Part shown: positions 26,197 to 34,312 of the stretch, piece by piece
Layout: each line of letters starts with the position of its first letter
Numbering within the stretch: position 1 is the stretch's first letter
Virus record (IMG/VR): IMGVR_UViG_3300028920_000006
Coordinates: 1-64,000 of that record
Length of the DNA stretch: 64,000 bases
Source of the DNA: a virus
Reading direction: 5' to 3' (one strand)
Notes under the pieces: generated by a model
The model's input: only the letters and a program-made list of their open reading frames with translations
Database searches by the model: none
Told to the model about the DNA's origin: nothing
Translations under genes and position numbers: made by a program

Positions 26197-26238
26197 AGTC
26201 CGCCTCCTGTGTATTATACGCTCCCGCTGACCTTTGCC

Positions 26239-27141
26239 TTATGATAACAGTTCCTTCACCAATGCCTTCGCTTCCTTTGCCGGAAGATCTGCTGGATCTG
26301 CGCAGTCCTCCAGTTGTACCACTTCTACCTCCTTCCCTAGTGCCGCCATGTAGTGAGCCATCCTCTCTGCCTGTTTCTGTGCCTGAGGCTCTCTGTCAAA
26401 CAACACGAACACCCCGTCGAATTGTTTCAACAGACTAACCTGCTCCTGTGTGAATATGATACCGAACGTCGCAACAGCCCCCGGTCCCAGACGCCAGACG
26501 TCTGTAATACCTTCCACGACTATGACCTTTGATCCCTTAGCTTGGTCCAGTCCATAGAGACAGTGTTTGTGATGCCTCACTTCATCTTCCATACGACATG
26601 CCTTGTAGCGGAGCCTCGCTTGGTCTGAGTAATCCCTGCCCTGATACGACACAAGTTTACCTCTGTGATGTATGGGAGCAATGATACGACAACGGTAGTC
26701 ACCGACGCCGATAGTGCTCTTAAGACCCCATTGTTGGGCTAGGGTACTGGGTTTGTACCCCCTGCGGCGCAAATACCGCTTAGCAGGAGCCCCTAGATGG
26801 CCTGTACCGGACGGTAACTGTACAAGGCTAGGGTGTTGTACCCCTAATTCCGCGGAGGAATTGTAGGGCATTTTGCGCTCCCGCTTGTAATAGGGCAATA
26901 GTTCCCCTATTTCTTGCCGTTGGAACCCCGTTATCCCCTGTAATATATCCATGAAGGGCATAGGACCACAAGCCCAACATCTGAAGTACGAATCCTCCAG
27001 TGACCAGCCAAGGTGAAGATTGTTGTACTGTTCACAAGAGGGACAATGAGTTTGTACCCATCCTGGTGTACAATGCTTGTCCCCCTCTTCTACTGTTTCC
27101 ACCCCGAAGTCTTCTGCGAACCTTATGAAGTCAAATGGCAT
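26239..27141 (-). CDS. DNA primase (zinc-binding and TOPRIM domains)
   Basis: N-terminal zinc-binding domain with HC and CPSC near residues 23-36 and CWAC near 55. Then a spacer and a TOPRIM core with KVIVVEGITDVWRLG and GVFVLFDREPQAQKQAER. At 300 residues it is compact, like phage primases without helicase fusion. It should lay RNA primers and act with the DnaB-like helicase. Its recognition trinucleotide is unknown; this matters for the GA/TC-free tract (see findings). Confidence 0.88.
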   Translation of the reverse strand: MPFDFIRFAEDFGVETVEEGDKHCTPGWVQTHCPSCEQYNNLHLGWSLEDSYFRCWACGPMPFMDILQGITGFQRQEIGELLPYYKRERKMPYNSSAELGVQHPSLVQLPSGTGHLGAPAKRYLRRRGYKPSTLAQQWGLKSTIGVGDYRCRIIAPIHHRGKLVSYQGRDYSDQARLRYKACRMEDEVRHHKHCLYGLDQAKGSKVIVVEGITDVWRLGPGAVATFGIIFTQEQVSLLKQFDGVFVLFDREPQAQKQAERMAHYMAALGKEVEVVQLEDCADPADLPAKEAKALVKELLS

Positions 27142-27147
27142 TATTAT

Positions 27148-27654
27148 CTAACTCCTCATGAACTTTGGCAGCATCTTGTGTGCCGGTTCCTGTTCTTGGC
27201 TCATGTAGCGTTCAGTCAGCAGATCATTGTCACGCCACTGAGTCCTCCTTGCTGCGGTCTTTTCTGCCTTAATAACAAAGACATAATCCCAGCCAGTCGC
27301 CACCATCTGATTCTTGTATGCATCTATTTGCTGTTGTGTGACCAGAGGATGCAGGTTAAACAGATGCACGAATGTATCTATCATACTCTGCATTGTGGGC
27401 CTGGACCACTTTGTTCTTACCCTGTGACCGTTATCCTTCAACGGGCGTTCCTCCCGGAGCCTTGACCACTTGAAGGTCTTGTGACAGTATCTACACTGTA
27501 CTCGCCTTGTAACAAGTCTCTTCGACTTATTCCCGGGGACTATGTCCATACGGCATAAGACTCCGTGACAGTATGGGCAGTACCCTATCAGCTTTCTTCT
27601 GGGGTTACTCTTTAAGAGAGTTTCGTCCTTACCTCGTGCTCGCCTCTTTGCCAT
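27148..27654 (-). CDS. Zinc-ribbon protein
   Basis: Residues 25-60 contain YCPYCHGVLC and QCRYCHKTFKW, a clear zinc ribbon, followed by a basic and helical domain with LFNLHPLVTQQQIDAYKNQM. It ends six bases before the primase gene. Could be a DNA-binding replication accessory protein or transcription factor. No family recognised. Confidence 0.75.
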   Translation of the reverse strand: MAKRRARGKDETLLKSNPRRKLIGYCPYCHGVLCRMDIVPGNKSKRLVTRRVQCRYCHKTFKWSRLREERPLKDNGHRVRTKWSRPTMQSMIDTFVHLFNLHPLVTQQQIDAYKNQMVATGWDYVFVIKAEKTAARRTQWRDNDLLTERYMSQEQEPAHKMLPKFMRS

Positions 27655-27666
27655 TGTGTGCTCCCA

Positions 27667-27777
27667 TCAGTTTCCGTGCGTTATGAATGCCGCTATTCCC
27701 AGAAACACTATCATGAGGAAGAACCCCCACAGCATCTTTATGTCTGCTATGATCCCTGCCAGTATTACCAGTTCCAT
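27667..27777 (-). CDS. Small membrane peptide (36 aa)
   Basis: ATG at 27777 follows AGGGAGGTGATTAAG, one of the best ribosome-binding sites in the window. The peptide has two short hydrophobic stretches (ELVILAGIIADI, LWGFFLMIVFLGIAAFI). Function unknown, but translation is well supported. Confidence 0.65.
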   Translation of the reverse strand: MELVILAGIIADIKMLWGFFLMIVFLGIAAFITHGN

Positions 27778-27782
27778 CTTAA

Positions 27783-29444
27783 TCACCTCCCTTGTAGTTC
27801 TTTCACCAGTTCGTCCACCAAGTTGAAGTCTGCTGCCTCCTTTCCGTCTACCACCTGTGCGAACACATCCCGTTTCCTGTCAAGCAGTTCCAGTATCTTA
27901 ATCTCGACCGTACCCATAGCGGCCAGATACCAACAATTCATCTTATCCGCGGTCTGCCCTATCCTGTCCATGCGTGCATCTGCTTGATCATGATCTGACG
28001 GGGACCACATAAATTCTATTGTGGCTGTGTTGCTAGCCGCCGTCAGGTTCAGACCTAGGGAAGCCGCTTCTATGTTGCCTATGAACAGACGTACCTGATC
28101 ATCCTTCTGGAAAGCCTTCTGTGCCTTGTGCCGCTTCTTAAGGGGTACCGAACCGTCTACCCGCACTGCTATGGATTCAAAGTGACTGTGGATTGTCTTC
28201 ACTACACTCTTGTGAACACAGTATAGGATTAGCTTTTCATCTGATGCCAAGAAGCTTTCCACCCACTGTATCACAGCTTTGGTCTTGCCCTTTACGGCAA
28301 TCTGTTTCAGGTATTCCACCTTTGTCAGTGCTTCATTACTGGTAGACTTGTCAACACGCTCTTTGGAATACCCCTTGTCCTGTAGCCATGACTTGAGGTC
28401 TCGTTCTGCTTTACGGTATTCACCCTTGTTGTCTATCTCCATGGGGATAACACTGCGTGTCACAGGGGGTAACTCTTTTAACACATCCCTCTTGCGCCTG
28501 CGTAACATCACAGACTTGTGTAATATCTTGTGTAGCTCTTGGGAGTTGTCATCCCCTTTGAAGTCCCATGACCAGCCGTTCCACTCTGCTCCACAATACC
28601 TCTGCATGTAATACCAGAACGAGGGGAACAGTGAAGGTGCTATGATACTCAGGATGGTGAACAGTTCAAATGATCTGCTTTTGATTGGTGTGCCAGTCAG
28701 CCCTATCACGTGAGGTACGTCACGTGAGATAGATATAGCTGCTCTAGTACGTTGTGCCTTTCTGTTCTTTACGTGATGTATCTCATCAAACACTATGACT
28801 GAAGGTTGCAGCTTGCGAATCTGCATCTTCCACTGGAAGAGCACAGCATAGTTGATGATGTAGATACCTTCGCGTTCCAGCTTGTGTGCACGCTTGCCGG
28901 AAAGTATTGTGGTCTTCTCCTTCTTGGGCATCCACGCCCGTATCTCACGCTCCCAGTTGTACTTCAGATAGCCCGGTACTACGACCACCACAGGACGGTG
29001 CTTCTTGCGTAGCTGTAGCCAAGCGATGGTCTCGATTGTTTTGCCTATACCCATCTCGTCTGCGTTGAGGAACCTACCATGGCGACTCTCGCAGAACCAC
29101 ACTGCTTCCTTTTGGTATCTGCGCAGTTTGCACTTCAGCCCCTTGATCTTCACCTTCTTGATCGTAAGCCCTTCCCACGGTGTCAGGTCCCCACCTGCAT
29201 CCATGATAAGCAGATTGGCTTGCTTCTTGTAGTTCTTGCCCTTTTCTAGACGTGTTTTGAGTGACTCCAGTTTGAGTACATTGGCGACGCAGAAGTCTGC
29301 TATCCAGTGGGGTTTGGGATCAGGTTTGTACTTCCTGCCTTGTAGTGTACGGACCATCCCGATTAGGTTCTGATCACGGTGTGACATTCGTATCTTAATC
29401 TTTGTACCCTTACCGCACAGACCGACCCATACTCTAGCCGACAT
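27783..29444 (-). CDS. SNF2-family (SMARCAL1/RapA-like) helicase
   Basis: Motif I FLNADEMGIGKTIETIAWLQ, motif II VIVFDEIHH (DEIH rather than the usual DEAH), motif III VIGLTGTPIKSRSFEL, and C-terminal motifs AASLGLNLTAASN and SPSDHDQADARMDRIGQ. Length 553 is typical of phage SNF2-like proteins. These translocate on dsDNA to anneal, remodel forks or strip proteins, rather than unwind. Likely role is fork repair beside the recombination genes. Confidence 0.9.
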   Translation of the reverse strand: MSARVWVGLCGKGTKIKIRMSHRDQNLIGMVRTLQGRKYKPDPKPHWIADFCVANVLKLESLKTRLEKGKNYKKQANLLIMDAGGDLTPWEGLTIKKVKIKGLKCKLRRYQKEAVWFCESRHGRFLNADEMGIGKTIETIAWLQLRKKHRPVVVVVPGYLKYNWEREIRAWMPKKEKTTILSGKRAHKLEREGIYIINYAVLFQWKMQIRKLQPSVIVFDEIHHVKNRKAQRTRAAISISRDVPHVIGLTGTPIKSRSFELFTILSIIAPSLFPSFWYYMQRYCGAEWNGWSWDFKGDDNSQELHKILHKSVMLRRRKRDVLKELPPVTRSVIPMEIDNKGEYRKAERDLKSWLQDKGYSKERVDKSTSNEALTKVEYLKQIAVKGKTKAVIQWVESFLASDEKLILYCVHKSVVKTIHSHFESIAVRVDGSVPLKKRHKAQKAFQKDDQVRLFIGNIEAASLGLNLTAASNTATIEFMWSPSDHDQADARMDRIGQTADKMNCWYLAAMGTVEIKILELLDRKRDVFAQVVDGKEAADFNLVDELVKELQGR

Positions 29445-29721
29445 CGTCTACCACCCTTTCCCATTCAATCTGCCAGCGTAGGCATCTCTTGTCCACTCCT
29501 CCGCAAGCGTACAGGTAATCACGTTCAAACTCGATCTTGCTTACTTGCACGTCTGGTATTGGAACGCCACAGGCTTCACGAATGGTGTCTTGTAGCAGTA
29601 TGATCATGCGCGGTAGTCTTACGTTCTTTAGTGAGGGGCAAAACTGCACATCCCGTTCGTCAGTGTTGACCTTGAACAACTTCGGTTTCATTTCACCTAG
29701 AAACACAAGGTTGATATTCAT
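29434..29721 (-). CDS. Hypothetical protein (95 aa)
   Basis: Start at ATG 29721, overlapping the upstream stop as ATGA, with GGAGGAACTGAA before it. Small alpha/beta protein with three Cys (RDYLYACGGVDKRCLRWQIE). It overlaps the helicase start by 11 bases. No family recognised. Confidence 0.65.
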   Translation of the reverse strand: MNINLVFLGEMKPKLFKVNTDERDVQFCPSLKNVRLPRMIILLQDTIREACGVPIPDVQVSKIEFERDYLYACGGVDKRCLRWQIEWERVVDDVG

Positions 29722-29888
29722 TTCAGTTCCTCCTCCAGTTTTTGTACTGCATCTTTCAACCTGCATCTATCCCTGTGGAGAAAGGCGGGGTCACCACGAT
29801 CTTCTATAGCATATCGTGTCAGGGATCTATATATGCTTTTCAGTTCCATTGTTATTTTCCTTAATTTTTCTAGCTTCTCAGCGGTCAT
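29718..29888 (-). CDS. Small helical protein (56 aa)
   Basis: ATG at 29888 overlaps the sigma-like gene stop (ATGA) and its own TGA overlaps the next ATG, so it lies in a perfect coupled chain. Charged helix-turn-helix-like layout: EKLEKLRKITMELKSIYRSL and CRLKDAVQKLEEELK. Function unknown; adjacency raises the idea of a sigma-factor partner. Confidence 0.7.
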   Translation of the reverse strand: MTAEKLEKLRKITMELKSIYRSLTRYAIEDRGDPAFLHRDRCRLKDAVQKLEEELK

Positions 29889-30406
29889 CTAAACACCCCT
29901 TTCAGTTCTCTAAACGCTTCCCAGATAGTAGCATGGCACCACCCTATCTTGAGCAGATAGCGTTGGATGGCACCTCGTATCATCTTAGGAGGCTCTGTTC
30001 CTATTATCCCTAGTGTCTCTACCGGCGCATCCAGTAGTATAGACACAATCTCCTGTGCTTCTTTGGACAAGCTATAAAGCAGGTCCTTGAAAGCACAAAC
30101 CTTCATAGGGGTGTTATCCGTCACCGGCTCCTGTATATACACACTGTCAGGACTCACCGGCGCGTCGTGCCGCCTCATGTAGTCTATGAATCCTGTGCGT
30201 AGTTTGATGGTGAGTATGGTGGAGAAAGAACCCCTACTTGAATCCCACTTGTCAACGGCATCCATGAACAGTTTGTGACCCAGCGATTGCAGGTCTGATT
30301 CAGGGATGCCTGTAGTCGCTGCGAACTTGTGCGCAGCAGATGTGATCATGTTTGTGTACTTGCTGTACAACCTTTCAGTCGTTACAGGGAATCTAGTACG
30401 TCGCAT
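29885..30406 (-). CDS. Sigma-70-like transcription factor
   Basis: Residues 18-82 resemble sigma-70 region 2: MITSAAHKFAATTGIPESDL, then LFMDAVDKWDSSRGSFSTIL and FIDYMRRHD. The C-terminal part (LLYSLSKEAQEIVSILLDAP onward) could be a region 4-like helix-turn-helix. Phage sigma factors redirect host RNA polymerase to middle or late promoters. ATG at 30406 overlaps the upstream stop. The fold call is by pattern; promoter targets are not known. Confidence 0.68.
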   Translation of the reverse strand: MRRTRFPVTTERLYSKYTNMITSAAHKFAATTGIPESDLQSLGHKLFMDAVDKWDSSRGSFSTILTIKLRTGFIDYMRRHDAPVSPDSVYIQEPVTDNTPMKVCAFKDLLYSLSKEAQEIVSILLDAPVETLGIIGTEPPKMIRGAIQRYLLKIGWCHATIWEAFRELKGVFR

Positions 30407-30654
30407 CAATATACCTTTTCTTTACGCTTCTGTTCACGTATCCACTTGGAGATGAGATATTCCAGTGTGTTACCAGCAGTCTCTCCCCGTTCGTGACACA
30501 TGGCTACGAACTTCCTGCGCAATTTGCATGGGAAGTTCTTGATACCCCAGAACGTGCTCGTAGCGGTTGGTGTTTCCTTCTGCTTTTTCTTTTTGCCCTT
30601 TTTCACGCTTTTCCTTGTCCTTTTCACTTTGTCCTCCTTCTTTTCTTGTCCCAC
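30406..30654 (-). CDS. Basic protein with ribbon-helix-helix-like C-terminus
   Basis: The first 30 residues are mostly Lys and Arg. The rest, NFPCKLRRKFVAMCHERGET then NTLEYLISKWIREQ, has the strand-helix-helix spacing of Arc/CopG-type DNA-binding proteins. It directly precedes the sigma-like gene and may regulate transcription. Moderate to low confidence in the fold. Confidence 0.6.
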   Translation of the reverse strand: MGQEKKEDKVKRTRKSVKKGKKKKQKETPTATSTFWGIKNFPCKLRRKFVAMCHERGETAGNTLEYLISKWIREQKRKEKVY

Positions 30655-31283
30655 TTGGCTTTCTTTGCCTTGTGTCGTTTCAATACATATTCTTTCTTAC
30701 CTTTCAGAAGTTTGACTGGTAGAACCCTACCACAGACAGGGCATCTAGCGCGTAGCCCATTCACCCACGATCTATGTATACGTACTTTCACTCCTCTCTT
30801 CAATGGGTTCTTCCCACGTATGATAACAGCATCTTCAAGTGGGATGTATTTCCCAAGATTACACTTATCAGGATACAATTTATCTTCACGTTTTACCTTG
30901 AAGATAGAATCTTTTATATGACATACCTGATCAAATGTTTTTTCTCCCTCTATTTCGTATCCATATATGGCAATAGCTTTCGGTGTCCAGTATTGTGGTA
31001 CTCGTTCCCACGTCTCGGCGGATACCAGTGTGAAGTGTGGTTCTTCAGTCAGTGGTTTGTGATCGTCAATAATAATTAGCTTGCAAGCTACCCCCTCCTT
31101 CCCAATTATAGAACCTACCCTATACGGGGGGATCCGTATGGCTCCGTGGGGTAGCTTGTGTGTCCGTGTTCTAGTGGCTTTAATGTTTGTACTACCCTTA
31201 CTACGCCTTGTCCGCTGTAGGCCATTGTGCGGAGCCCTTGTCCTATGGCGCTTTGGGGGTTTCCGTGTGCGTGCTCTTTTCAT
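30624..31283 (-). CDS. Hypothetical basic protein with CPVC motif
   Basis: Arg/Lys/Thr-rich N-terminus of 45 residues, then a beta-rich middle (ACKLIIIDDHKPLTEEPHFT), and near the end RARCPVCGRVLPVKLLKG. One CxxC is not enough for a full zinc ribbon unless His residues help. ATG after AAAGGAGCACAT. No family recognised. Confidence 0.7.
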   Translation of the reverse strand: MKRARTRKPPKRHRTRAPHNGLQRTRRSKGSTNIKATRTRTHKLPHGAIRIPPYRVGSIIGKEGVACKLIIIDDHKPLTEEPHFTLVSAETWERVPQYWTPKAIAIYGYEIEGEKTFDQVCHIKDSIFKVKREDKLYPDKCNLGKYIPLEDAVIIRGKNPLKRGVKVRIHRSWVNGLRARCPVCGRVLPVKLLKGKKEYVLKRHKAKKAKWDKKRRRTK

Positions 31284-31452
31284 ATGTGCTCCTTTGCTGT
31301 AGAACTCCGGCGAACAATGCTTCCAAGATCATATACGCGGTTAGTACTGCGCCGACGAATGCTACTACAGTGATCACCCAATCGTACTTGTGCTTCTTTC
31401 TGTTGGGTATCATCTGATAGCCTTTCTTGCGTCGTTTCGCATTGTCCGCCAT
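31243..31452 (-). CDS. Small membrane protein (69 aa)
   Basis: Basic N-terminus (MADNAKRRKKGYQMIPNRKK) then one transmembrane helix (WVITVVAFVGAVLTAYMILE) and a polar tail. ATG at 31452 lies within the end of the Ala-rich gene in another frame; no clear ribosome-binding site, so coupling to that gene is assumed. The same frame stays open far upstream through the repeat, but that part is probably not coding. Confidence 0.6.
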   Translation of the reverse strand: MADNAKRRKKGYQMIPNRKKHKYDWVITVVAFVGAVLTAYMILEALFAGVLQQRSTYEKSTHTETPKAP

Positions 31453-32207
31453 GTCACAATGATACCAGACTCCACCGCCTCCGCCGCGCTCGCCGCCATC
31501 GCCGTCGCGCTCGTCGCGCTCGCCGCCATCGCCGTCGCGCTCGTAGCGCTCGCCATCGCCGTCACCATCGCCGTCGCGCTCGTCGCGCTCGCCGCCATCG
31601 CCGCGCTCGCCGCGCTCGCCGCCGCCTCCGCCGCGCTCGCCGCGCTCGCCGCCGCCTCCGCCGCGCTCGCCGCGCTCGCCGTCATCGCCGTCGCCTCCGC
31701 CGCGCTCGCCGCGCTCGCCGCCATCGCCGTCGCCACCGACGCCACCGACGCCGCCATCGCCGTCGCCATCGTCACCGTCAACCATGGTGTTGTGATTGTG
31801 TCACTCTTGAGCCATCGCAACACAGTTCTGTCAGTATCGCACATCCGCATAAGCGGGTAGACGCGCAATGTCACCAATCGTGAAAACTTAATACGTTGTT
31901 CTGTGGTGATTTCTGGCAGATCCATTTGATACACTGTCGTCAGGCTAGTACATCCACACTTGTCGGCTTGATCTAATCCAACTATCCCATCACACACCCA
32001 TAAGTGAGGGTTGCTCAGATTCGCATGGACCGGGTTCATCAGGACAGCCACATATGGATCCCGGTATGCATGTATCCATTCATCGTTACAAAGATACATG
32101 GAGCACCCATTTGCAGTATGAGTGACGCCTGATCCCCATTGGGTTTCATTATACTCACCAGTCCGAGTCTTGTCGTTCTCATCAGTCAGTTTGTATAGTG
32201 TGCTCAT
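31410..32207 (-). CDS. Protein with conserved-looking N-domain and Ala/Ser repeat tail
   Basis: Residues 1-135 look like a folded domain: a YKLTDENDKTRTGEYNETQW start, CSMYLCNDEWIHAYRDPYVA and DKCGCTSL. Residues about 145-245 are tandem AASAASAAEA/TSATAMAAS units encoded by a CGCTCGCCG-type repeat. Similar domains followed by Ala-rich repeats are, as I recall, common in phages and bacteria but uncharacterised. ATGA overlap with the upstream gene supports the start. Confidence 0.65.
   Translation of the reverse strand: MSTLYKLTDENDKTRTGEYNETQWGSGVTHTANGCSMYLCNDEWIHAYRDPYVAVLMNPVHANLSNPHLWVCDGIVGLDQADKCGCTSLTTVYQMDLPEITTEQRIKFSRLVTLRVYPLMRMCDTDRTVLRWLKSDTITTPWLTVTMATAMAASVASVATAMAASAASAAEATAMTASAASAAEAAASAASAAEAAASAASAAMAASATSATAMVTAMASATSATAMAASATSATAMAASAAEAVESGIIVTWRTMRNDARKAIR
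31474..31782. repeat. GC-rich trinucleotide-based tandem repeat
   Basis: About 300 bp of CGCCGCCATCGCCGTCGCGCTCG-like units within the Ala-rich tail. Unit lengths are multiples of three, so more than one leftward frame stays open. GC content is far above the surroundings, suggesting expansion by slippage. Confidence 0.75.
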
Positions 32208-32830
32208 TAGATGTACTCCAGTATGCCCTTGACCGGGTGTTTAGGGATATCAATCCCCATGTTGTTCTTGAATATCTTGGTGTCCACGTGAGGCCGCAGT
32301 GCCATGATAAACGCTGCCCTTGTGCTGATATGCAGATTGCGCATCAGATCTATCTTCACACCTGCTTTCCAGCAAGTGCGGTAGACGTTCAAGCCAAACC
32401 CTGATGTGATGATCACATACTCCGGTCCTGCTTTGATGGCCATCTGTATGCTCTTCTTCTTGACCACGCTCACCAGACTGGACTGCCACAGCCGCAGATT
32501 ACGGCATTGTCTTGGTGTCCAGTCAGGCCATCTGGCCTGCATCCGCCGTTCCTGTTCGTCTACATCAAACCGTGACCACACCATCCACACCGGCTTGTCC
32601 AGATCGAACAAGTCACTGAGTTGCATGTTGTGTGTAGCATTGTTCTTGCAGATGCGATTACGCTTGTCACCCTTGCCCAGATAGTTGGGACACCCTTTTG
32701 GATGACCGGGGTATGGCATGCCACACCAATGAGCACACTGTTTTATAGGATGCTCAATGATCCATTCCCGCTTCATCTTCTTCACATAGTGACGCATACG
32801 CTTTCGCAGGTGTTCCTTCATTTCTTTCAT
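32207..32830 (-). CDS. Hypothetical protein with N-terminal Cys/His cluster
   Basis: After a basic N-terminus come CAHWCGMPYPGHPKGCPNYL and CKNN, a likely metal site (Cys-rich, perhaps zinc or iron-sulfur). The remaining chain is alpha/beta with PEYVIITSGFGLNVYRTCWK. ATG follows AAGGGATAACAAAACA. No family recognised with confidence. Confidence 0.65.
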   Translation of the reverse strand: MKEMKEHLRKRMRHYVKKMKREWIIEHPIKQCAHWCGMPYPGHPKGCPNYLGKGDKRNRICKNNATHNMQLSDLFDLDKPVWMVWSRFDVDEQERRMQARWPDWTPRQCRNLRLWQSSLVSVVKKKSIQMAIKAGPEYVIITSGFGLNVYRTCWKAGVKIDLMRNLHISTRAAFIMALRPHVDTKIFKNNMGIDIPKHPVKGILEYI

Positions 32831-32837
32831 TGTTTTG

Positions 32838-33044
32838 TTATCCCTTCTTAGTTTCGTTTGTGTAGGCAGACGCGAAGCTCAGTTGTACTTCCAGCGCCTT
32901 GCACTCTACATCCGTTGCGGCTATGCTGTGATAACCGTCTTCGTCGGTTATCTGCTTTACCAGACTCCCGTTCGGGTCCATGTGAAACCACCCCGCTTCG
33001 TCCCGCGTCAGTATAGCGAAGTACCTAGTTTGTTTATCAGGAAT
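32838..33044 (-). CDS. Small protein, apparently with an ATT start
   Basis: The open frame reads QTRYFAILTRDEAGWFHMDP and onward to a TAA at 32838, with protein-like content. No ATG, GTG or TTG exists before residue 22. ATT at 33044 lies 6-8 bases after GGAG (TGGAGATAAGTC) and overlaps the previous stop, so ATT initiation is the best fit (68 aa). The alternative is ATG at 32981 giving 47 residues. Confidence 0.55.
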   Translation of the reverse strand: MPDKQTRYFAILTRDEAGWFHMDPNGSLVKQITDEDGYHSIAATDVECKALEVQLSFASAYTNETKKG

Positions 33045-33423
33045 GACTTATCTCCAGTTTGGTCTTCAATTCAAATGCCTCCATACGCGTCTTGTATACC
33101 GTTCCGTCCACAGCCCACTCGTCATGGTCCTGCGTAACTATCCATCCAGTTCCATCCCTCTTGTCACGGTGAGTCTGCTTCAGGTGGTACTTCGGTATGT
33201 GAGGGGGATGGAACACCTTCGTCGCCGGACTGAACAGGTCCTGCAGTGTGAGATCAATAGACTCTGCTCCTCTACAGGCTACACACCTGACTTTACCAGT
33301 TTCTCTTGAGCGGTAGAACCGCCTGATGAAGAACAACCCCTTCACACCCTTTGTCTTGGCTATGATGGGGGCGAGGTCTACCGCCATGCCTATCATCTGC
33401 TGTTGTGTTTTGAACTGCTTCAT
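33037..33423 (-). CDS. Hypothetical protein (128 aa)
   Basis: ATG at 33423 overlaps the upstream stop as ATGA; frames extending further upstream overlap that gene and look unnatural. Contains CVACRGAESIDLTLQDLF, one CxxC, and a mixed alpha/beta composition. No family recognised. Confidence 0.65.
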   Translation of the reverse strand: MKQFKTQQQMIGMAVDLAPIIAKTKGVKGLFFIRRFYRSRETGKVRCVACRGAESIDLTLQDLFSPATKVFHPPHIPKYHLKQTHRDKRDGTGWIVTQDHDEWAVDGTVYKTRMEAFELKTKLEISHS

Positions 33424-33788
33424 TTCGCCGGTCCTTCCAGTTTGTTCTGTTCTTCCTCTAGGTGACTTGCCGCATCCACCCCTGCTCTGTCCAGTTGCTC
33501 CTGATACCCTGCTTCGGTCATGCATACGCCAGTTTTCATGACATCACAGACTGCTTCACATACATGTCTTTGCAGTCTGAGCGCAGTCGGTATGTCCAGT
33601 GTGACATGGAGAGCACCCCTTGGATAGAAGAAGGTGATTTCTACTCCGCCTCGTGTGATGGGTATCGCCTTGATACCCACGTATTCTTCGACAACTATCG
33701 ACTCCACATACGGTTCATTGTCGCTGGCCACCACGGAATTAACTACCCTGAGACCGTTGATGCTTCTTGGTTGTACTTCCTTGTTCAC
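33420..33788 (-). CDS. Hypothetical protein (122 aa)
   Basis: GTG at 33788 overlaps the previous stop (GTGA). Beta-rich first part (VEITFFYPRGALHVTLDIPT) and helical acidic end. No family recognised. Confidence 0.65.
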   Translation of the reverse strand: MNKEVQPRSINGLRVVNSVVASDNEPYVESIVVEEYVGIKAIPITRGGVEITFFYPRGALHVTLDIPTALRLQRHVCEAVCDVMKTGVCMTEAGYQEQLDRAGVDAASHLEEEQNKLEGPAK

Positions 33789-33985
33789 TTCGTTATCCTC
33801 CTCAGTTCTTCTTCCGTCAGGTCATGGACAGAAAACGATACCAAGTCCCTTATTGCCTTGTGAAGATATGTGGCCCGGTCCTCCACCATCTCCACTATCG
33901 AAGCATCGTCCTGATCCACCTTGTCCAGTACCCTTGTTTCCCAGTCGTTGATCACCTTATCCAATAGGATTGTATCAACTATCAC
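33785..33985 (-). CDS. Small acidic helical protein (66 aa)
   Basis: Start GTG at 33985 is chosen because AGGGAGGTGATAACG stands right before it; upstream in-frame codons run into a region without coding character. Product LLDKVINDWETRVLDKVDQD onward is an acidic helical protein. It is the first gene of a sub-block that follows a non-coding stretch, so a promoter probably lies upstream of it. Confidence 0.65.
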   Translation of the reverse strand: MIVDTILLDKVINDWETRVLDKVDQDDASIVEMVEDRATYLHKAIRDLVSFSVHDLTEEELRRITK

Positions 33986-34312
33986 CGTTATCACCTCCCT
34001 TCGTAGCCCTCCACGTAGCGGTCTACGTAGCGGTATTTCTTTCCATCTTTCTTGCACTGTATTCAGATTGATGCCTGTTAGTAGTGTCGTCGTGCTCCCT
34101 TGCCTTGCCATACCAGTCGCCCAAAGCACCCACAATAGCAAAACCCTATGCCCTTTGCAAGCCCTAAAAAACGGCCTACAATGGCGCACAAAGGACAAAC
34201 ACAAGCAAAGGTATAGCAACACCTTACCCAAACCCCCGGTCCGCTGTAGGGCATTGTAGCGTGTTATACGTGTGTGGCTTGTGCAGGGGTTTAACTACAG
34301 GGGGTTAACCCA
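33986..34312. other. Non-coding stretch sharing words with the GA/TC-free tract
   Basis: No supported gene. 34119-34324 contains only one GA and one TC. It shares words with 38.7-40.3 kb, including CGGCCTACAATGGCGCAC, GGGTTTAAC, GGTTAACC and GTAGGGCATTGTAGCG. It probably holds promoter or regulatory sites for the leftward genes below 33985. CGTAGCGGTCTACGTAGCGG near 34013 is another short repeat also seen near 37.2 kb. Confidence 0.6.

Noticed and set aside
31453-31785. Gly/Asp-rich extension of the small membrane protein
   Set aside because: It is an alternative reading of the Ala/Ser repeat; the membrane protein more likely starts at the ATG at 31452.
33986-34231. N-terminal extension of the acidic helical protein gene (MGKVLLYLCL...)
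   Set aside because: A strong ribosome-binding site supports GTG at 33985, and the upstream part is repeat-like intergenic DNA.
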